A stretch of 64,000 nucleotides of DNA, taken from Fistulifera solaris. Its lineage: Eukaryota > Bacillariophyta > Bacillariophyceae > Naviculales > Stauroneidaceae. The position numbers and the translations under genes were made by a program. The notes below the pieces were generated by a model that searched no databases, was not told the DNA's origin, and saw only the letters and a list, made by a program, of their open reading frames with translations. The stretch is taken from positions 808,501 to 872,500 of the forward strand of contig AP026145.1 of assembly GCA_030295235.1 (NCBI GenBank), read 5' to 3'. Of the stretch, positions 42,557-54,541 are shown piece after piece. The stretch's first letter is position 1. The number at the start of each line of letters is the position of its first letter.

Positions 42557-42967
42557 ACAAGTCTTTAGTACAGCTTCTGTGAAACTAGTATCTTCTTAAC
42601 TACGCGCCTTGGCTCATGGCCAAGCCAAATTTGAAACACTTTTGTGCGCAGAATAGAGCACGTAGATAGCTTTGTTTCACGACAAGTTTCACAGTGTCAT
42701 GTGAATCGTTTTCTTGAGTGCGACCCATCTAAGTCGTCGTATCCAATGACATTGCCGACAAAAGAAGAGTTGATGTATGATGCGAAAATGATCATCGATT
42801 ACTGCAATTGTGAGACGCGGATCCACACAAACGAATATCGAGCGACTGCGATAGGTCATTTATAAGCTTTTTGGCCTTTCAAAAGAAGCACATCGGGTCC
42901 GGTGAGGGCAGGAAACGACCCTACTGTGGTTCCGGCTACTTGGAGGGAAATTGCCCTCATTCGAAAT
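42557..42967. other. Intergenic, 0.4 kb between convergent genes
   Basis: Lies between the 3' ends of the kinesin-like and ELM2-SANT-PHD genes. A 73-codon open frame (42644-42865) has no support. Confidence 0.5.
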
Positions 42968-45751
42968 TTATTCCAAGCCATTTGCTATTGAAGGTAAAGC
43001 GCCGGAGTTCGTATATTTAATTACACCGTTGCCCGGACCACTAGGAGGAAAAAACTTCATAAGGTGCTTGTCTTCCCATACCGTTTGTCGGATTAGTTGG
43101 AGGTAGAGCGTCAGAATTCGTAAATCTGTCTACGCCGTTGGCCGGACCAATAGGAGGAGAAGTCTCGTAAGATGACCTTCCGCTTACACGATTTGTCGAA
43201 CCGGTCGGAGGCAGAGCGCCGGGAATCGCAAATCCTCCTACACCTTTGCCATTTGAATTCTTTCCGATGCCGCTTGCCGAAGCAGTTGGAGCCGAAGCAC
43301 TGGAATTTGCGAACCATTAGCCGGGCCAACGGGAGGCTGAGTAGTGCACTTCAAACATCCTGTTACACTTTCAGTCGTCTCAGTTGAGGACAGGGTACCT
43401 CGTTCAGCGCTGTTAACAATACGAGAATCCTTCATGGACTGGTTCTCGGGTAACGCCTCTTCGGCAGAAAGTTGCGTCTCTGAGTTATTTGCCTTTTTCG
43501 AACCATGCGGTCCACTACCATTGTGAGCCAAGGAAGCAGGCATTAGAGCCGTTTACCGCTACCTCTACGGTTTAACACTTGCGTACCTTTGGATCCGTCG
43601 CCGAATCGTAACGGCCCTCCATCCACTTTGACTCGGCATTTTAAACAATTTCAAAACGTCTTGCAATAGAAGCCCAACACAGTTAAATCCGTCTATCGCA
43701 ATAATTTCGTCTCCAGGTCGAAACAAATTGTAAAATTCAGCGAACCCTGGCCTTCCACTTTTCTCACTATACCCTTCAATTCTACACACGCCTCGTTTTT
43801 CGCCTAGTTTGAGAGCAAAACCTTCCCGAAGAAGAGGTAACAAGAAAGTAAGATAACGTGAGTCCGGTTCCTGATTGGGATAGGTCATCGGAAGATGAAA
43901 AGGTGGCGGTTGCCCCGCAATAACTTTACGCGTTATTCGCATGACCTTTGCCCCAAAACCGTTGGGCGCAACCATGAGATTCATAGTTTTTGAATGTCCT
44001 TCTCACATGGCTCTCCGTCGACATGCGTGATTACATCACCAAGATGAATCAAGTTGCAGACTTCAGCGTATCCTTTGTCCCCCTTTTCACCACGAGAGAA
44101 TTCAACGAACTCTACATTTCCGTGCTTTTCTCCGATCTTCATTCTGAAGCCCTCGGAACATACCGGAAGAATAATCTCTAATGAGATAGACGAGCTTGCG
44201 ACAGAGTTTGTTACCTCAGGGGCGGTGGAGGATGCATCGATATCGTCGACGTCATTATCTTTCTCATTTTCGTCGATCTTGTAGTCAGAATCGGAATCTT
44301 CTTTTGTTGAATCGTCGAGCTCTGGTGGAGTCTCCTTGTACTTCCGCTCGTCGTCATCGTCACCATCGGAATACAAATTAACGTAGTCTTGCATTGAAGC
44401 GGGCGATGCATCCATCATTGGATGATTATTTGGAGGAGGCTTTATTGTCGAAGTCCCGTGGCCGTTTGTCAGCATCGAAAGTTCCTTGTGTGCCGCCTTC
44501 AGATGGTGGAGCTTAACATCCATTCGAGGCTTGGCGACAGGACTTGACGACTGCTCATCAAAATGAAGCCGCATGGCAGGCAGATTGTTGGCATTTTGTT
44601 CAGGCGATCTACGTAATCGCGCAGGAGAGTGGTGTGTGCACAAAGTACAGTACCAGTCACCACGGGGAACGACCTCCAGTGGTGGTTGAAGGCATTTTAA
44701 ATGAAACGCTCGACAACATGAATTGCAAACAATAAGGTGACCTCCGTCTTTGCAAATGCAACACTGGTCCGGTTCTTCACGTCGTTCGTTCCTCAGCAGA
44801 TTGTACGCCTCGCGGTTCGCTGTCTTCCATCTGTAGTATTGCACCAACACCGTTTCCACTGGTCGATTCATCAGTCGAGCAGCTTCCCGAAAATCCTTTC
44901 CATGGCCTATGACGGATTCACGACAAAGGCTGTCAAACTTTTTAGATTCTTCCTGACTAAATTCGACAGACAAACCCGGACGCTGTGCAAATATTCTGTA
45001 AAACATTCGTGTTGCTTTTCCTAAATCATAATTCGCGCAATGTAACGCTTCCAACAGTACCATTCTTATGTTGAAGTCGCGTGATTGATTGAGATATTGC
45101 TCTGCGGGAAAACGACGTTCCATGAAGTAAACCCGTCAGACGATGGGATGTGAATCGAACGACTATTACGCACAAGCGAATGAGTTCTCACCGAGTTCGT
45201 GTGCCGGTAGTGCCGCAGCTCTCTGTGGATCCCAGATTTGATCAGTACCTAGATGGGCTAAAGGAGGCTCCTCATTTTCAGTGCTCGAACGGACATCTGC
45301 TTGATACATGGCACCAATTCGAATCGACTTTCTTTCCTCCTCGTTTGCCGACGACTCCTGTTTCGCAGACTCCCTTTCTCCCTCTCCTTGATCGTTTCCG
45401 TCTTTCAAACTTAGCATCAATTTCGTCTTGTACAGCTGCTGCTGGGATCTCCGTTATATCGCAATCAGTGAGACGCATTTCCTCCAAGCGTTTCTTTATC
45501 GAAAGATCTTTCGATACCAAATTTGTTGCCGATGGCAATGACACATCGATGAAAACTTCGTCAAAGCCTGATTTGAGCGGAAGTTGCTCTTTTCTTTCTT
45601 CTACTTTTTCGTCCACTTCTGGTGCATGTGCTGCAGGAGACAGCGCTGCACATTCTCGGTCTTCGAGGCGCCGATTTTCATTAACAGTGGTATCGTAAGC
45701 CACATCCGAAACAAGTCGCCGGGGCGAGCGTCGGTTCGTAGCACCGTTCAT
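42968..45751 (-). CDS. ELM2-SANT-PHD-PDZ chromatin protein with repetitive C-terminus
   Basis: Exons 45751-45192, 45101-43587 and 43514-42968; introns of 90 and 72 nt, with phases that match. Order: disordered N-terminus; ELM2 domain (SIRIGAMYQADVRS, DQIWDPQRA, then ELEQYLNQSRD across the splice); SANT (EESKKFDSLCRESVIGHGKD, QYYRWKT); PHD finger (CCICKDGGHLIVCNSCCRAF, HLKC, WYCTLC); acidic linker; two PDZ-like domains (LGDVITHVDGEPC and RPGDEIIAIDGFNC); and a tail of PP(I/V/S)GPxNG ... NS.ALP repeats ending SIANGLE. ELM2-SANT recruits histone deacetylases in animals and PHD reads histone tails, so a corepressor role is inferred. Frame breaks occur in exon 1 (between 45300 and 45420), at 43985-43990, near 43310 and at 43049-43054. 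Their net correction is zero and the sum is 2,622 nt (873 aa). Confidence 0.75.
43515..43586 (-). other. Intron 2 of ELM2-SANT-PHD gene
   Basis: 72 nt, gtacgc...ggtag with a ctctaatg branch-like sequence. Phase 2 fits on both sides, giving RRRIQSGPHG. Confidence 0.75.
45102..45191 (-). other. Intron 1 of ELM2-SANT-PHD gene
   Basis: 90 nt, gtgaga...cgcag, phase 1. Splicing rebuilds the ELM2 motif ELEQYL. Confidence 0.85.
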
Positions 45752-48039
45752 TCTTCTTCCGTGCTTTCAGCTGAAGACTCGAACTATACCTAATTACTAG
45801 CCTGTAAGGCGTATTGTGCCACACGAAAACTCCCCAAGGAGATCAGTTCTCGTTTCTCGTGTCTCCTTTGTCTTTTTTATGAACTAATAATGAAAAATGT
45901 TTTGCGTGTTTTGTTGTCGTCGAGGGCTAGTCCATTGTAAATGTTGCTATAAGCGCAACTAGTAGCTAAACAATCGCACCGGTACTTAGACCGTAAACAG
46001 CATTATAATAACCTGTTACAAATTTCTGCAAAACAGTATCGTTTCATGCTGAAGTTCTCAATTCTGCTTGGAGAAAGATTCAAAAGATCCACTTCAACAT
46101 CGTGTCAGCATCAGAAATATTTGTGTGGACAGGATTGGACCCTCCCAAGGTTCCAAAGGTTGAAAACGATGCCCAATCAAACTCCCAATTCCAAGCTCCG
46201 AGCCAAAAAGAGTCAAAAAGATCCTCTTCAACATTGCAAAAATTCATGAAATTGTTCATACACTGTCCGTTGCATTCTCTCTCATTGAAGCACCGCTTTT
46301 TGCAGAAGAAGAAACCCAAATATCAACTGACGTGGCAGTTCCAGCAACGTCAAACTCTCTTAGTTACAACTCTTAAAAGGCCCTGCAAATTGGCTGTACA
46401 ATTGACACATCAACACCAATCAAGACATCCTTCCTGGCAGTGAACACCCAATGTTCCTCCGCATGTTGCACAGCTTCTCTTCCACATGCTCATTCCATCA
46501 TAATAATTTGTAGTAAAACTTCTTTCTATTGCTTATTTTACAGATAACTGTATTTTTTGCTTCTGGCTCAGAGCCGAGCAACACATGTAAAGGCCTTGCT
46601 TCTTCTATGTTCTAATACTTTACAAAAATACCTATACCTTTTATTGGTTTGCTTATGTTGTTAATAATCAAAAGCCTTCTATGCAACACATGTGGTGCCA
46701 GTCATTGCTCATTGCTGCAGTTAAGGGCTTCTTTCTCACAACCCTACAACACAAACAAAGCCTCATAGTCTGATAAAGCTTTGGTCTGTGTAGAATCTCC
46801 TTTCAAGCCACATGGCACAAGGAAAGAAATAATGATGGAGCAATACAGAGCTCCCTTTCATCATGCAGCCCAGCACTCCTTGTGCAGCCAGCATGCAGCA
46901 CTTTTAGCTAGAGCCGCCTATTCAATACATCTACCTGAATGAACTTCAGATTGTTGCAGTGTTGGACAGCTTGAATAGGGACAAGATACTGTAGTGTCAA
47001 ATGCAATCTATTTTCTTCATAACATAGTTTCATAACAACTTTTACTGTCTTGCTGCTTCCTTGTGCCCGCTGCCAGTGAGGCAGATAGCTGCTGGTATCA
47101 AAGGTAATGACTTTCATCTAGAATTTTTGAGCTAAATAGCTAAAGTACCATCCTCTAAGCAGAGCTTTTCTGAAGTATTTTAGTCTATACATCTGGTGGA
47201 CTTTCCTACTTGTGAAGTTGTTGTGTTGGCAAAGAGAGTTGAGTTCCTTTATGCACAAAGTTCTTCTTAGCTTGCTTGTATTTCTCTTTTCATTCACTAT
47301 TTTGATTTCTTACGAGTCTAAAATTATTGACTCTAGCTTTTTCTTGACTCGGATCTTAATTCTTATACTGTTGACTGTTTACTACGGAGTACACTTTTAA
47401 TCATTCTGAAAGCAAAGTCACAGTGGTCGAGTTGCAGTTAAGCAGTACGGAGTATTTTTCATTACAGTATAAAATAAAACAACATCCTTTCCAATACTGC
47501 AAACCCAACAAACATTTCAAATACAGCAGCTCAATTGAGGAACGATGATAAGATCCCAACAGTTTATCAACGTCGTGAACTTCAGCTTGGAGGTTGGCGT
47601 GGACGACTCAACACCTCTCTTTTCATCCTCATGATGCAGTGTCCGTACTTGGTCCGTGCTACCTGGTACGTCAACATCAGTAAGGTTAGGGACCAATTCA
47701 GTCATTTGGTCGGAACATCGTTTGGATTTTAAAAAGTCAAACATCAAAACGGCTAGAATAAGGACCACCACGTCTATCAAGTCATGTGAATCCTTTGTCC
47801 ATCAAAAAGGGTTGTAAATAATTTTAAAACAAAGAGCGCTAGAATTTTGAGAGACAAAAATGGTGCCCGTGAGGATTAGAGACGTGCTCTTACCCCTGAC
47901 CTATGGCACCATTCAAAACATTAGTTGCCTTGATGATTGAAATGCAATACAAATTATAAGAGAAGATACTACGGTGCCTTAGGGTGTCTCGAATAGAGAC
48001 TTCTTATCTGAACAGAGAGAATCTCATTGAATCCGAAAC
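45752..48039. other. 2.3-kb gene-poor region
   Basis: AT-rich with several short open frames (for example 46102-46443, 47212-47400 and 47517-47780) that lack biased composition or known motifs. No repeats of the 21-kb type, no transposon and no RNA gene were recognised. Confidence 0.5.
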
Positions 48040-48264
48040 CTAGAGCGTCCCAGTCCCGGATGATTCATGAATCAATCCTATAAAAAGCCAGATCATCAAA
48101 CAAAAGTCAGCGAGCGCGACCGCTCCAATAAAGAAATTCCAGCCTAGACTACGTGACCGCTCGCGCAGCGAGCTCGACCTCATAATAAACAAAACCCAGC
48201 CTATATATGTGACAATTTCCAATTCGGCTTGTAATAGTGCTGCGAATTTGTTCTCATAAGTCAT
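48040..48264 (-). CDS. Small two-span membrane protein (74 aa)
   Basis: From ATG 48264 (MTYENKFAALLQAELEI). Two hydrophobic segments (about 16-30, IVTYIGWVLFIM, and about 45-66, FFIGAVALADFCLMIWLFIG) are separated by a basic loop (RERSRS). Family not recognised. The regular membrane pattern supports a real gene; there is no other evidence. Confidence 0.4.
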   Translation of the reverse strand: MTYENKFAALLQAELEIVTYIGWVLFIMRSSSLRERSRSLGWNFFIGAVALADFCLMIWLFIGLIHESSGTGTL

Positions 48265-48394
48265 TTCCGCCCGCAATTCTAATATACCGCCACCGAAAGA
48301 TCAGAAACTACATCAAAATGGTATAAACTCATTCATCCTGCTATATACTGTTTCAAGTTCAGGACTATTCTACGTAAATCGAAAGGATCATCAT

Positions 48395-49464
<1,070 letters not shown>

Positions 49465-50162
49465 GATGATTGTTTGTTGTTTGTTTGCTAAGATAACACA
49501 AAGGCAGAGCGATTGCTTGACTTGGTGTTGTTTTTATTGTGAGTGTAGTTTCGTTTTTTCGCTTCTCGTGCCCAAAAGATCCAAAAATGCGAAGCGTCGA
49601 AACACGAAGAACGTCCAACGAAAATCTGGCAACGGCGCGGAAAAGATTTTGGAGTGCTCGTGACGCAAAGCAGCACCGTTGACGCTTCTCATTTTTGACA
49701 CCACACTTTATCCTATACAACTCGCAAAGTGTATCATTGGTAAGTACCCCTAGAGGGAATGACGACACGACGTTTGGACGAAGGCGGAGCAGGTGCCATG
49801 CAAAATTCCAAATTCCATGTGCTTGCAACAAGGATGTACAAAGACAGGACGACCCAACTCTCGAATCTCGAATGCGAGGTGCGACTTCTTGATCGTAAAA
49901 TGCCCCTCAATCAAACCGCACGCACCTTCAATCGGAATCAGTTGAATACGATTTCGCGTGACGATAGCGATAAGAGAGTAAGAAGAAAAGCGGCCACTCG
50001 TCAGAGTGAACGGGAAGGTCGGCTGCCAAAAGAAGGCTACTTTAACAACACCGTGTAATTTTTAAGGGTACGCAAGTGAGAAAACCGTACTGATTTATTT
50101 CATTAACTTTGGTGATGCAACTCGTGCTTCCAATTACTTTACTGCGCATCATTTTCGTCGCA
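49465..50162. other. Intergenic, 0.7 kb
   Basis: Promoter of GAPDH and 3' flank of the first six-cysteine gene. A 99-codon plus-strand frame at 49759 has no recognisable feature. Confidence 0.5.
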
Positions 50163-50474
50163 TTAGGGGCAACCTCCGCACTCGAGACGACCCAGAATGC
50201 GGAGAGAGTTCGCCACAGCGTTGCGAAGAGGGGTGTTTCTCCAGCAGCGTTCTTGCGGCTCGGAGATCCCTGGAACACCGTAGTAACAAACACGGTATTC
50301 ATCATCATTGAATCCGCAGGTGAAGCTTTCGCAGTTCTCCAAGACAACTCCTAGCTCACGGGCGGGGCCGACCGCCGATAGATGCGGCTTGTCTTCGACG
50401 GCGACAGCAGTGTGGCTGCTGAGGCCAACCACGGCGAGAATCAAGGCGGAGCTGATGATAGAGAAAGATTTCAT
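50163..50474 (-). CDS. Secreted six-cysteine protein, copy 1 of tandem array
   Basis: A 103-aa protein starting MKSFSIISSALILAVVGL, a clear signal peptide (about 26 residues), then VEDKPHLSAVGPARELGVVL. The mature part has six Cys in the pattern C-x4-C-x9-C-x13-C-x21-C-x2-C, with conserved blocks DDEYRVCYYG, ISEPQERCWRNTPLRNA and SLRILGRLEC. The even Cys number in a secreted protein suggests three disulfides. Two paralogues follow on the same strand at 51565 and 52762. I do not recognise the family; a secreted peptide for signalling, defence or the cell surface is possible. No intron. Confidence 0.78.
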   Translation of the reverse strand: MKSFSIISSALILAVVGLSSHTAVAVEDKPHLSAVGPARELGVVLENCESFTCGFNDDEYRVCYYGVPGISEPQERCWRNTPLRNAVANSLRILGRLECGGCP

Positions 50475-51564
50475 GATGTTTCTTAAGCGGAGGCGCTTCG
50501 GTTTAAAAAATGAAGATGGGAGATTGTGAAATGAATTTGAGATGGATCGAAAGTAAGTTCTTCGACACTCGTTTCAAAAAGATTGACGTTTTTGTCGATG
50601 CCTTTTTTGAAAAAGATCGATAATCGCATAACGCATTGGAAGAAAGAAGAATGCGATTGAATGTCTGCTACAATCTGTGCGAGAGTAATGGAAAAGGCCC
50701 AAAGATAGCCAATCACGACCCGAGAGCTGGTATTACGAGGTATGAAGTCACAAGATGTAAATCGTGAAATAATGTACTAAAAATTTCGTTGTACGTAGAC
50801 TTAGTACTGCTTAGCAGGTACCTGTGGACATCCTTGTTTTCGCACAAAGTACAAATTGGTCAGCCTTAGCCCTTTCCTAATACGTAGTAACGCCTTAGAC
50901 CATTCACGGACAACGACTACGATACGGCGGGTCACGAGTGAGTCTCGAGCTATGGATGACGATCGAGGCGAAAGCAGCTGTTTTAAATCATTGGGGCCCA
51001 AAGGTCGCCTCAGATCTCAATTAGCATCAGTCAACCATGTTGGCTATCAAGGTCAAGAAGCCGTCTAATGACAGAGTATTGTTTTACAAATGTATTTAAT
51101 GCCATGAGCAAATGAGTAAAGTCGAAAGTGACGATAAGAACTTTCACATCTTCTCTCTGACTCGAATACATCAAGCCTTGATCTGCGTCGTGATTTCATC
51201 GGATCGACTCCATTGCCTCAAATCAATGTATCTATGCGCATCACCCTCGTCGACCTGTGCCAAAGACGCAATCCCGCTTCGACGAAGTAGCCTGCGATCT
51301 CATGAAAGTGAAATTGAAGTAGTTGCCACGTTCCTCTAGTCAGCATGCCTCTGAAAGTAACACCCAAACTAATTACAAAGAAAAAGGCTCATAAAAACAC
51401 TCATTCTAATTACGTTTTTCTGCAAGAACGAAGTTGAAAACAGGCCATCGGGATTTGGCTGAAACCTGACCGATCTCACCCGGTGTCAGCGTCCACTCGA
51501 AAGCTGAATCCAATGTTTCGTCACACACAAATAATGCTTAGCAGTTGGCTCAACACTTGCATGT
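50475..51564. other. Intergenic, 1.1 kb within the six-cysteine array
   Basis: Spacer between array copies 1 and 2. No extra copy or fragment of the six-cysteine gene was seen, and no other feature. Confidence 0.5.
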
Positions 51565-51867
51565 TTAGCAGAAACCACATTCGAGACGACCGAGAATGCG
51601 GAGCGAGTTCGCTACGGCGTTGCGGATGGGGGTGTTTCTCCAGCAAATTTCTTGAGGCTCCGAAATGAAGGGAATACCGTAGTAGCACACACGGTATTCA
51701 TCATCATCAAATCCACAGGACAAGAAGGTCTCGCAGTTCTCCAAGACGATTCCAAGGTCACGGGCCGGGCCGACGGCCGAAAGATGCGGCTTGTCGTCGT
51801 TGGCCGCGGCCAGCTGGCTACTGGCCATGGCAATCAAGGCGGGGACGATGAACGAAAAAGACTTCAT
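51565..51867 (-). CDS. Secreted six-cysteine protein, copy 2 of tandem array
   Basis: 100 aa, signal peptide MKSFSFIVPALIAMASSQLAAA, then NDDKPHLSAVGPARDLGIVL. Cys pattern C-x5-C-x9-C-x13-C-x21-C-x2-C, one residue longer than copies 1 and 3 in the first loop (NCETFLSC). The blocks EYRVCYYGIPFISEPQEICW and SLRILGRLECGFC match the others. It ends directly on the last Cys. Closest to copy 3 in the YYGIPFISEPQE segment. Confidence 0.78.
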   Translation of the reverse strand: MKSFSFIVPALIAMASSQLAAANDDKPHLSAVGPARDLGIVLENCETFLSCGFDDDEYRVCYYGIPFISEPQEICWRNTPIRNAVANSLRILGRLECGFC

Positions 51868-52761
51868 GACGCTTCTTGAAGGGTAGTAGTGAGGGAACGG
51901 ATTGGTGGTAATTGCAGAGAATGAGAAAGGTGCAACTTTTTTGAGGGTGATGGCGAAAGCTTATGTTGCTTATTGTTGGTTTGTGCGTTGGTGCTGACTG
52001 GATGTATGTGTGACGCTCACTCCGACTCCCGCAATTTCCGTTCACAATCTTCAAATTTAACGAGTATATAAGTTTATGTAGGAACATCACGAACAGTCGA
52101 AAAAATAGTCAAGACACTACAGACACCCACAAAAGTAGTGATGTGATTGGTTGGATCTTTGGATCCTTTCTAAATACTGTAACTCCTCTGTGAATTTTCT
52201 CGACATTTTTGTTGGAAACTAATTATCCCCTCGTGACTATAGGCGATGATGTGAAGGCATGGTTAAATCTAATGTAAGATGATTATTCTTCGGAGCTTTC
52301 GTCCACGTGAGCGCAGAATGAGTGAAGATTCAAAGTCCCGAATTACATCTAATTGGCAATTGCATGTTGCCTGGAGTGGGGTCGAGCCCAAGCTATGGCA
52401 AACAAGCCGAAATGGGCGACCGATTTAACCAGCAATGCCTGTCTTGTATATTATTGTTAATCCGTAACAAATATGCTAGAGTATGTACACGAGCAATGCA
52501 AGAGAGCAACGCTTCCGATAGGTGCACACAAATTCACAAATAGCACCGATTCATTGCTTTCAACGCCGTGTTGCGCGGGATCCACCTCGTAAACAAGAAC
52601 AAGTCGTACATCAGCCTGTATGCAATACTTCGATCAAAATATTTGCGCTACTTGTAATGACTTATGTAAGGTTTTAAGTTTGTTCAGCCAGATGCTTTAT
52701 TTGTCGAACGTGCAATCGTTAAAGCAATCAAAGGCGTAAGCCGGAATGTAAACCTATGTAT
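51868..52761. other. Intergenic, 0.9 kb within the six-cysteine array
   Basis: Spacer between array copies 2 and 3. Nothing recognised. Confidence 0.5.
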
Positions 52762-53052
52762 TCAAGGGCAGAATCCGCATTCGAGGCGGCCGAGGACACG
52801 GAGAGAATTGGCAAGGGCGTTACGAAGGGGGGTGTTTCTCCAGCAAACTTCTTGAGGCTCGGAAATGAAAGGAATACCGTAGTAGCAAACGCGGTATTCA
52901 TCGTCGCCAAAGCTGCAGCTGAAGGACTCGCAGTTCTCCAAGACAATTCCCAGATCACGTGCGGGACCGACCGACGACAAATGCGGCTTGTCTTCGTTGG
53001 CTGCGGCCATAGCCAAAATCAATGCGGAGCTAAGGATCGTGAGCGACTTCAT
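52762..53052 (-). CDS. Secreted six-cysteine protein, copy 3 of tandem array
   Basis: 96 aa with the shortest signal peptide (MKSLTILSSALILAMAAA), then NEDKPHLSSVGPARDLGIVL. Cys pattern C-x4-C-x9-C-x13-C-x21-C-x2-C as in copy 1; SLRVLGRLECGFCP at the end. Conservation is highest in the mature region and weaker in the signal peptide, as expected under selection on the mature protein. Confidence 0.78.
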   Translation of the reverse strand: MKSLTILSSALILAMAAANEDKPHLSSVGPARDLGIVLENCESFSCSFGDDEYRVCYYGIPFISEPQEVCWRNTPLRNALANSLRVLGRLECGFCP

Positions 53053-53712
53053 GGTGTATGTTGATTTCTTAATTGTCGAAAAAGTGGGCTTGAAGAGACT
53101 GCCGCGGAAAAAATTGTGACAACTACAAGTGCATCATCGAATCTCGAAATAATGAAGAATTGGATACTCCGCAGCAGTCGCAGCATTAAATGCCAAATGG
53201 ATTTAACAGCGTTCATGGACGAAAAACGTAACAAAAACATTTTTTGTGGCCAAAGAAAAAGCGCTAAGGAAAAGTGGCGAGAACACGTTTTGTGTATATT
53301 AAAAGAAACCTGTGAGTCGTGATTCGTTTATTTGAATTTTTGAATCTTTTATTGCTTGAGCGCGAGTTGCGCACGTTTCGTTTTTGCTTCATCGAAATTC
53401 GATCGAATTATCTCCCAACGAAACAAAGAACAAAACTAGTCGGTGAATAGTGAACAATGGGAGCTCCAATCCTCTTATTTTCCATTTCATCATGGTAGAA
53501 GTCAGTAGGATGGTGTATACGGGCAATTGCCTATCACAGAAAATTATTCTCGGCATTTGAGAACATAAACGAAACCCGTATATCATGTCGGCGCACAATT
53601 TTACTAAAGGACAATATCAAAGAAAGGAAAATAACGATGAACGCGATACTACCATCAAAGCCGCGGAAAACTTGCGCCTTGGAGCCTTATCGTCGTTTGA
53701 GTTCATCAACGG
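53053..53712. other. Intergenic, 0.66 kb
   Basis: 5' flank of six-cysteine copy 3 and of the kinase gene on the plus strand. The true start of that kinase may lie in this stretch. Nothing else recognised. Confidence 0.5.
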
Positions 53713-54470
53713 GTGTTTCAACAGACAACACACCTCCCCCTTTCTACAAGCCCTCATGAAAAGCAAAATATCGTTGAATCGACAAACGAAACGTACAATC
53801 GCTTGGTAGACAAGTTACATCACAAACTCCAAGATTTGTATCCCCATCAAAATACTGGGTCGCTATCGCTGGAGGACCTGGTTCGGGAAAAACGACGTCG
53901 GCTATGACGATTGCGCATCGCATCAATACGCGTTGCGACCGCAGTGTGGCGATCGTGATTCCCATGGACGGTTTTCATTATGCGCGTGAGGAACTTATGG
54001 CACAATACGGTGGACCGGATGCTTTACGGCGTCGCGGAGCACCGTGGACGATTGATGCAAACGCCATTTACCAGAAACTGCAAGAGATTCGACAATTCGG
54101 CCGTGCCGATTTGCCCACGTACAGTCGCAAGGAATCGAATCCGGTCTTGGATGGTGTACACGTCGAAATGCATCACCGAATTTTGTTGGTGGAAGGCTTG
54201 TATTTGTTGCATACCCGTGATCCGGCTTGGGCACCACTGGATGAATTTTGGGACGAACGGTGGTTTGTGCTAGCCCCTTCTCGGGACATTCAGATCGAAC
54301 GTCTTTTGAATCGGCGATTACAGACGTGGAGTTTCTCAAAAGCCGAACAATGGGGCACCGGACGCGAAGGCGCCGAGAAACTCGTTCGTTTCAATGATGT
54401 CAAGAACATGGATTTGGTCGAATATTGTGTTGAACGTGCCGATGAAGTTATTGTAACCGTGTCTGATTAA
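53713..54470 (+). CDS. Uridine-kinase-like P-loop kinase, copy 1 (frame break, start unresolved)
   Basis: From 53904 the frame reads MTIAHRINT, IVIPMDGFHYAREEL, RRRGAPWTID, HHRILLVEGLYLLHTRDPAW and DIQIERLLNRRLQTW, the pattern of the phosphoribulokinase/uridine kinase group (YFH7/pantothenate-kinase-like). The Walker A loop AIAGGPGSGKTT is just upstream in the same frame, but the N-terminal helix (DKLHHKLQDLYPHQ) is one frame off. One A missing from the run 53849-53852 would give HQKYWVAIAGG and join them, exactly as in copy 2 (QHYWVGIAGG). No ATG is found in the N-terminal frame, so the start given is only where the frame opens. Substrate unknown, probably a nucleoside or small sugar. Confidence 0.72.
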
Positions 54471-54541
54471 TGCTGTAATAATTTATACTAATTCAATCGT
54501 TTTCATAACTAAGCAGAGAAGGCTTTAGTATTCTTTATCGC

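Noticed and set aside
46046-47780. Several 60-113-codon frames
   Set aside because: Short, unbiased, with no signal, domain or repeat support; many begin at non-ATG codons.
49759-50058. 99-codon plus-strand frame upstream of GAPDH
   Set aside because: Starts with ATG and is charged, but has no recognisable motif and overlaps likely promoter sequence; not enough support.
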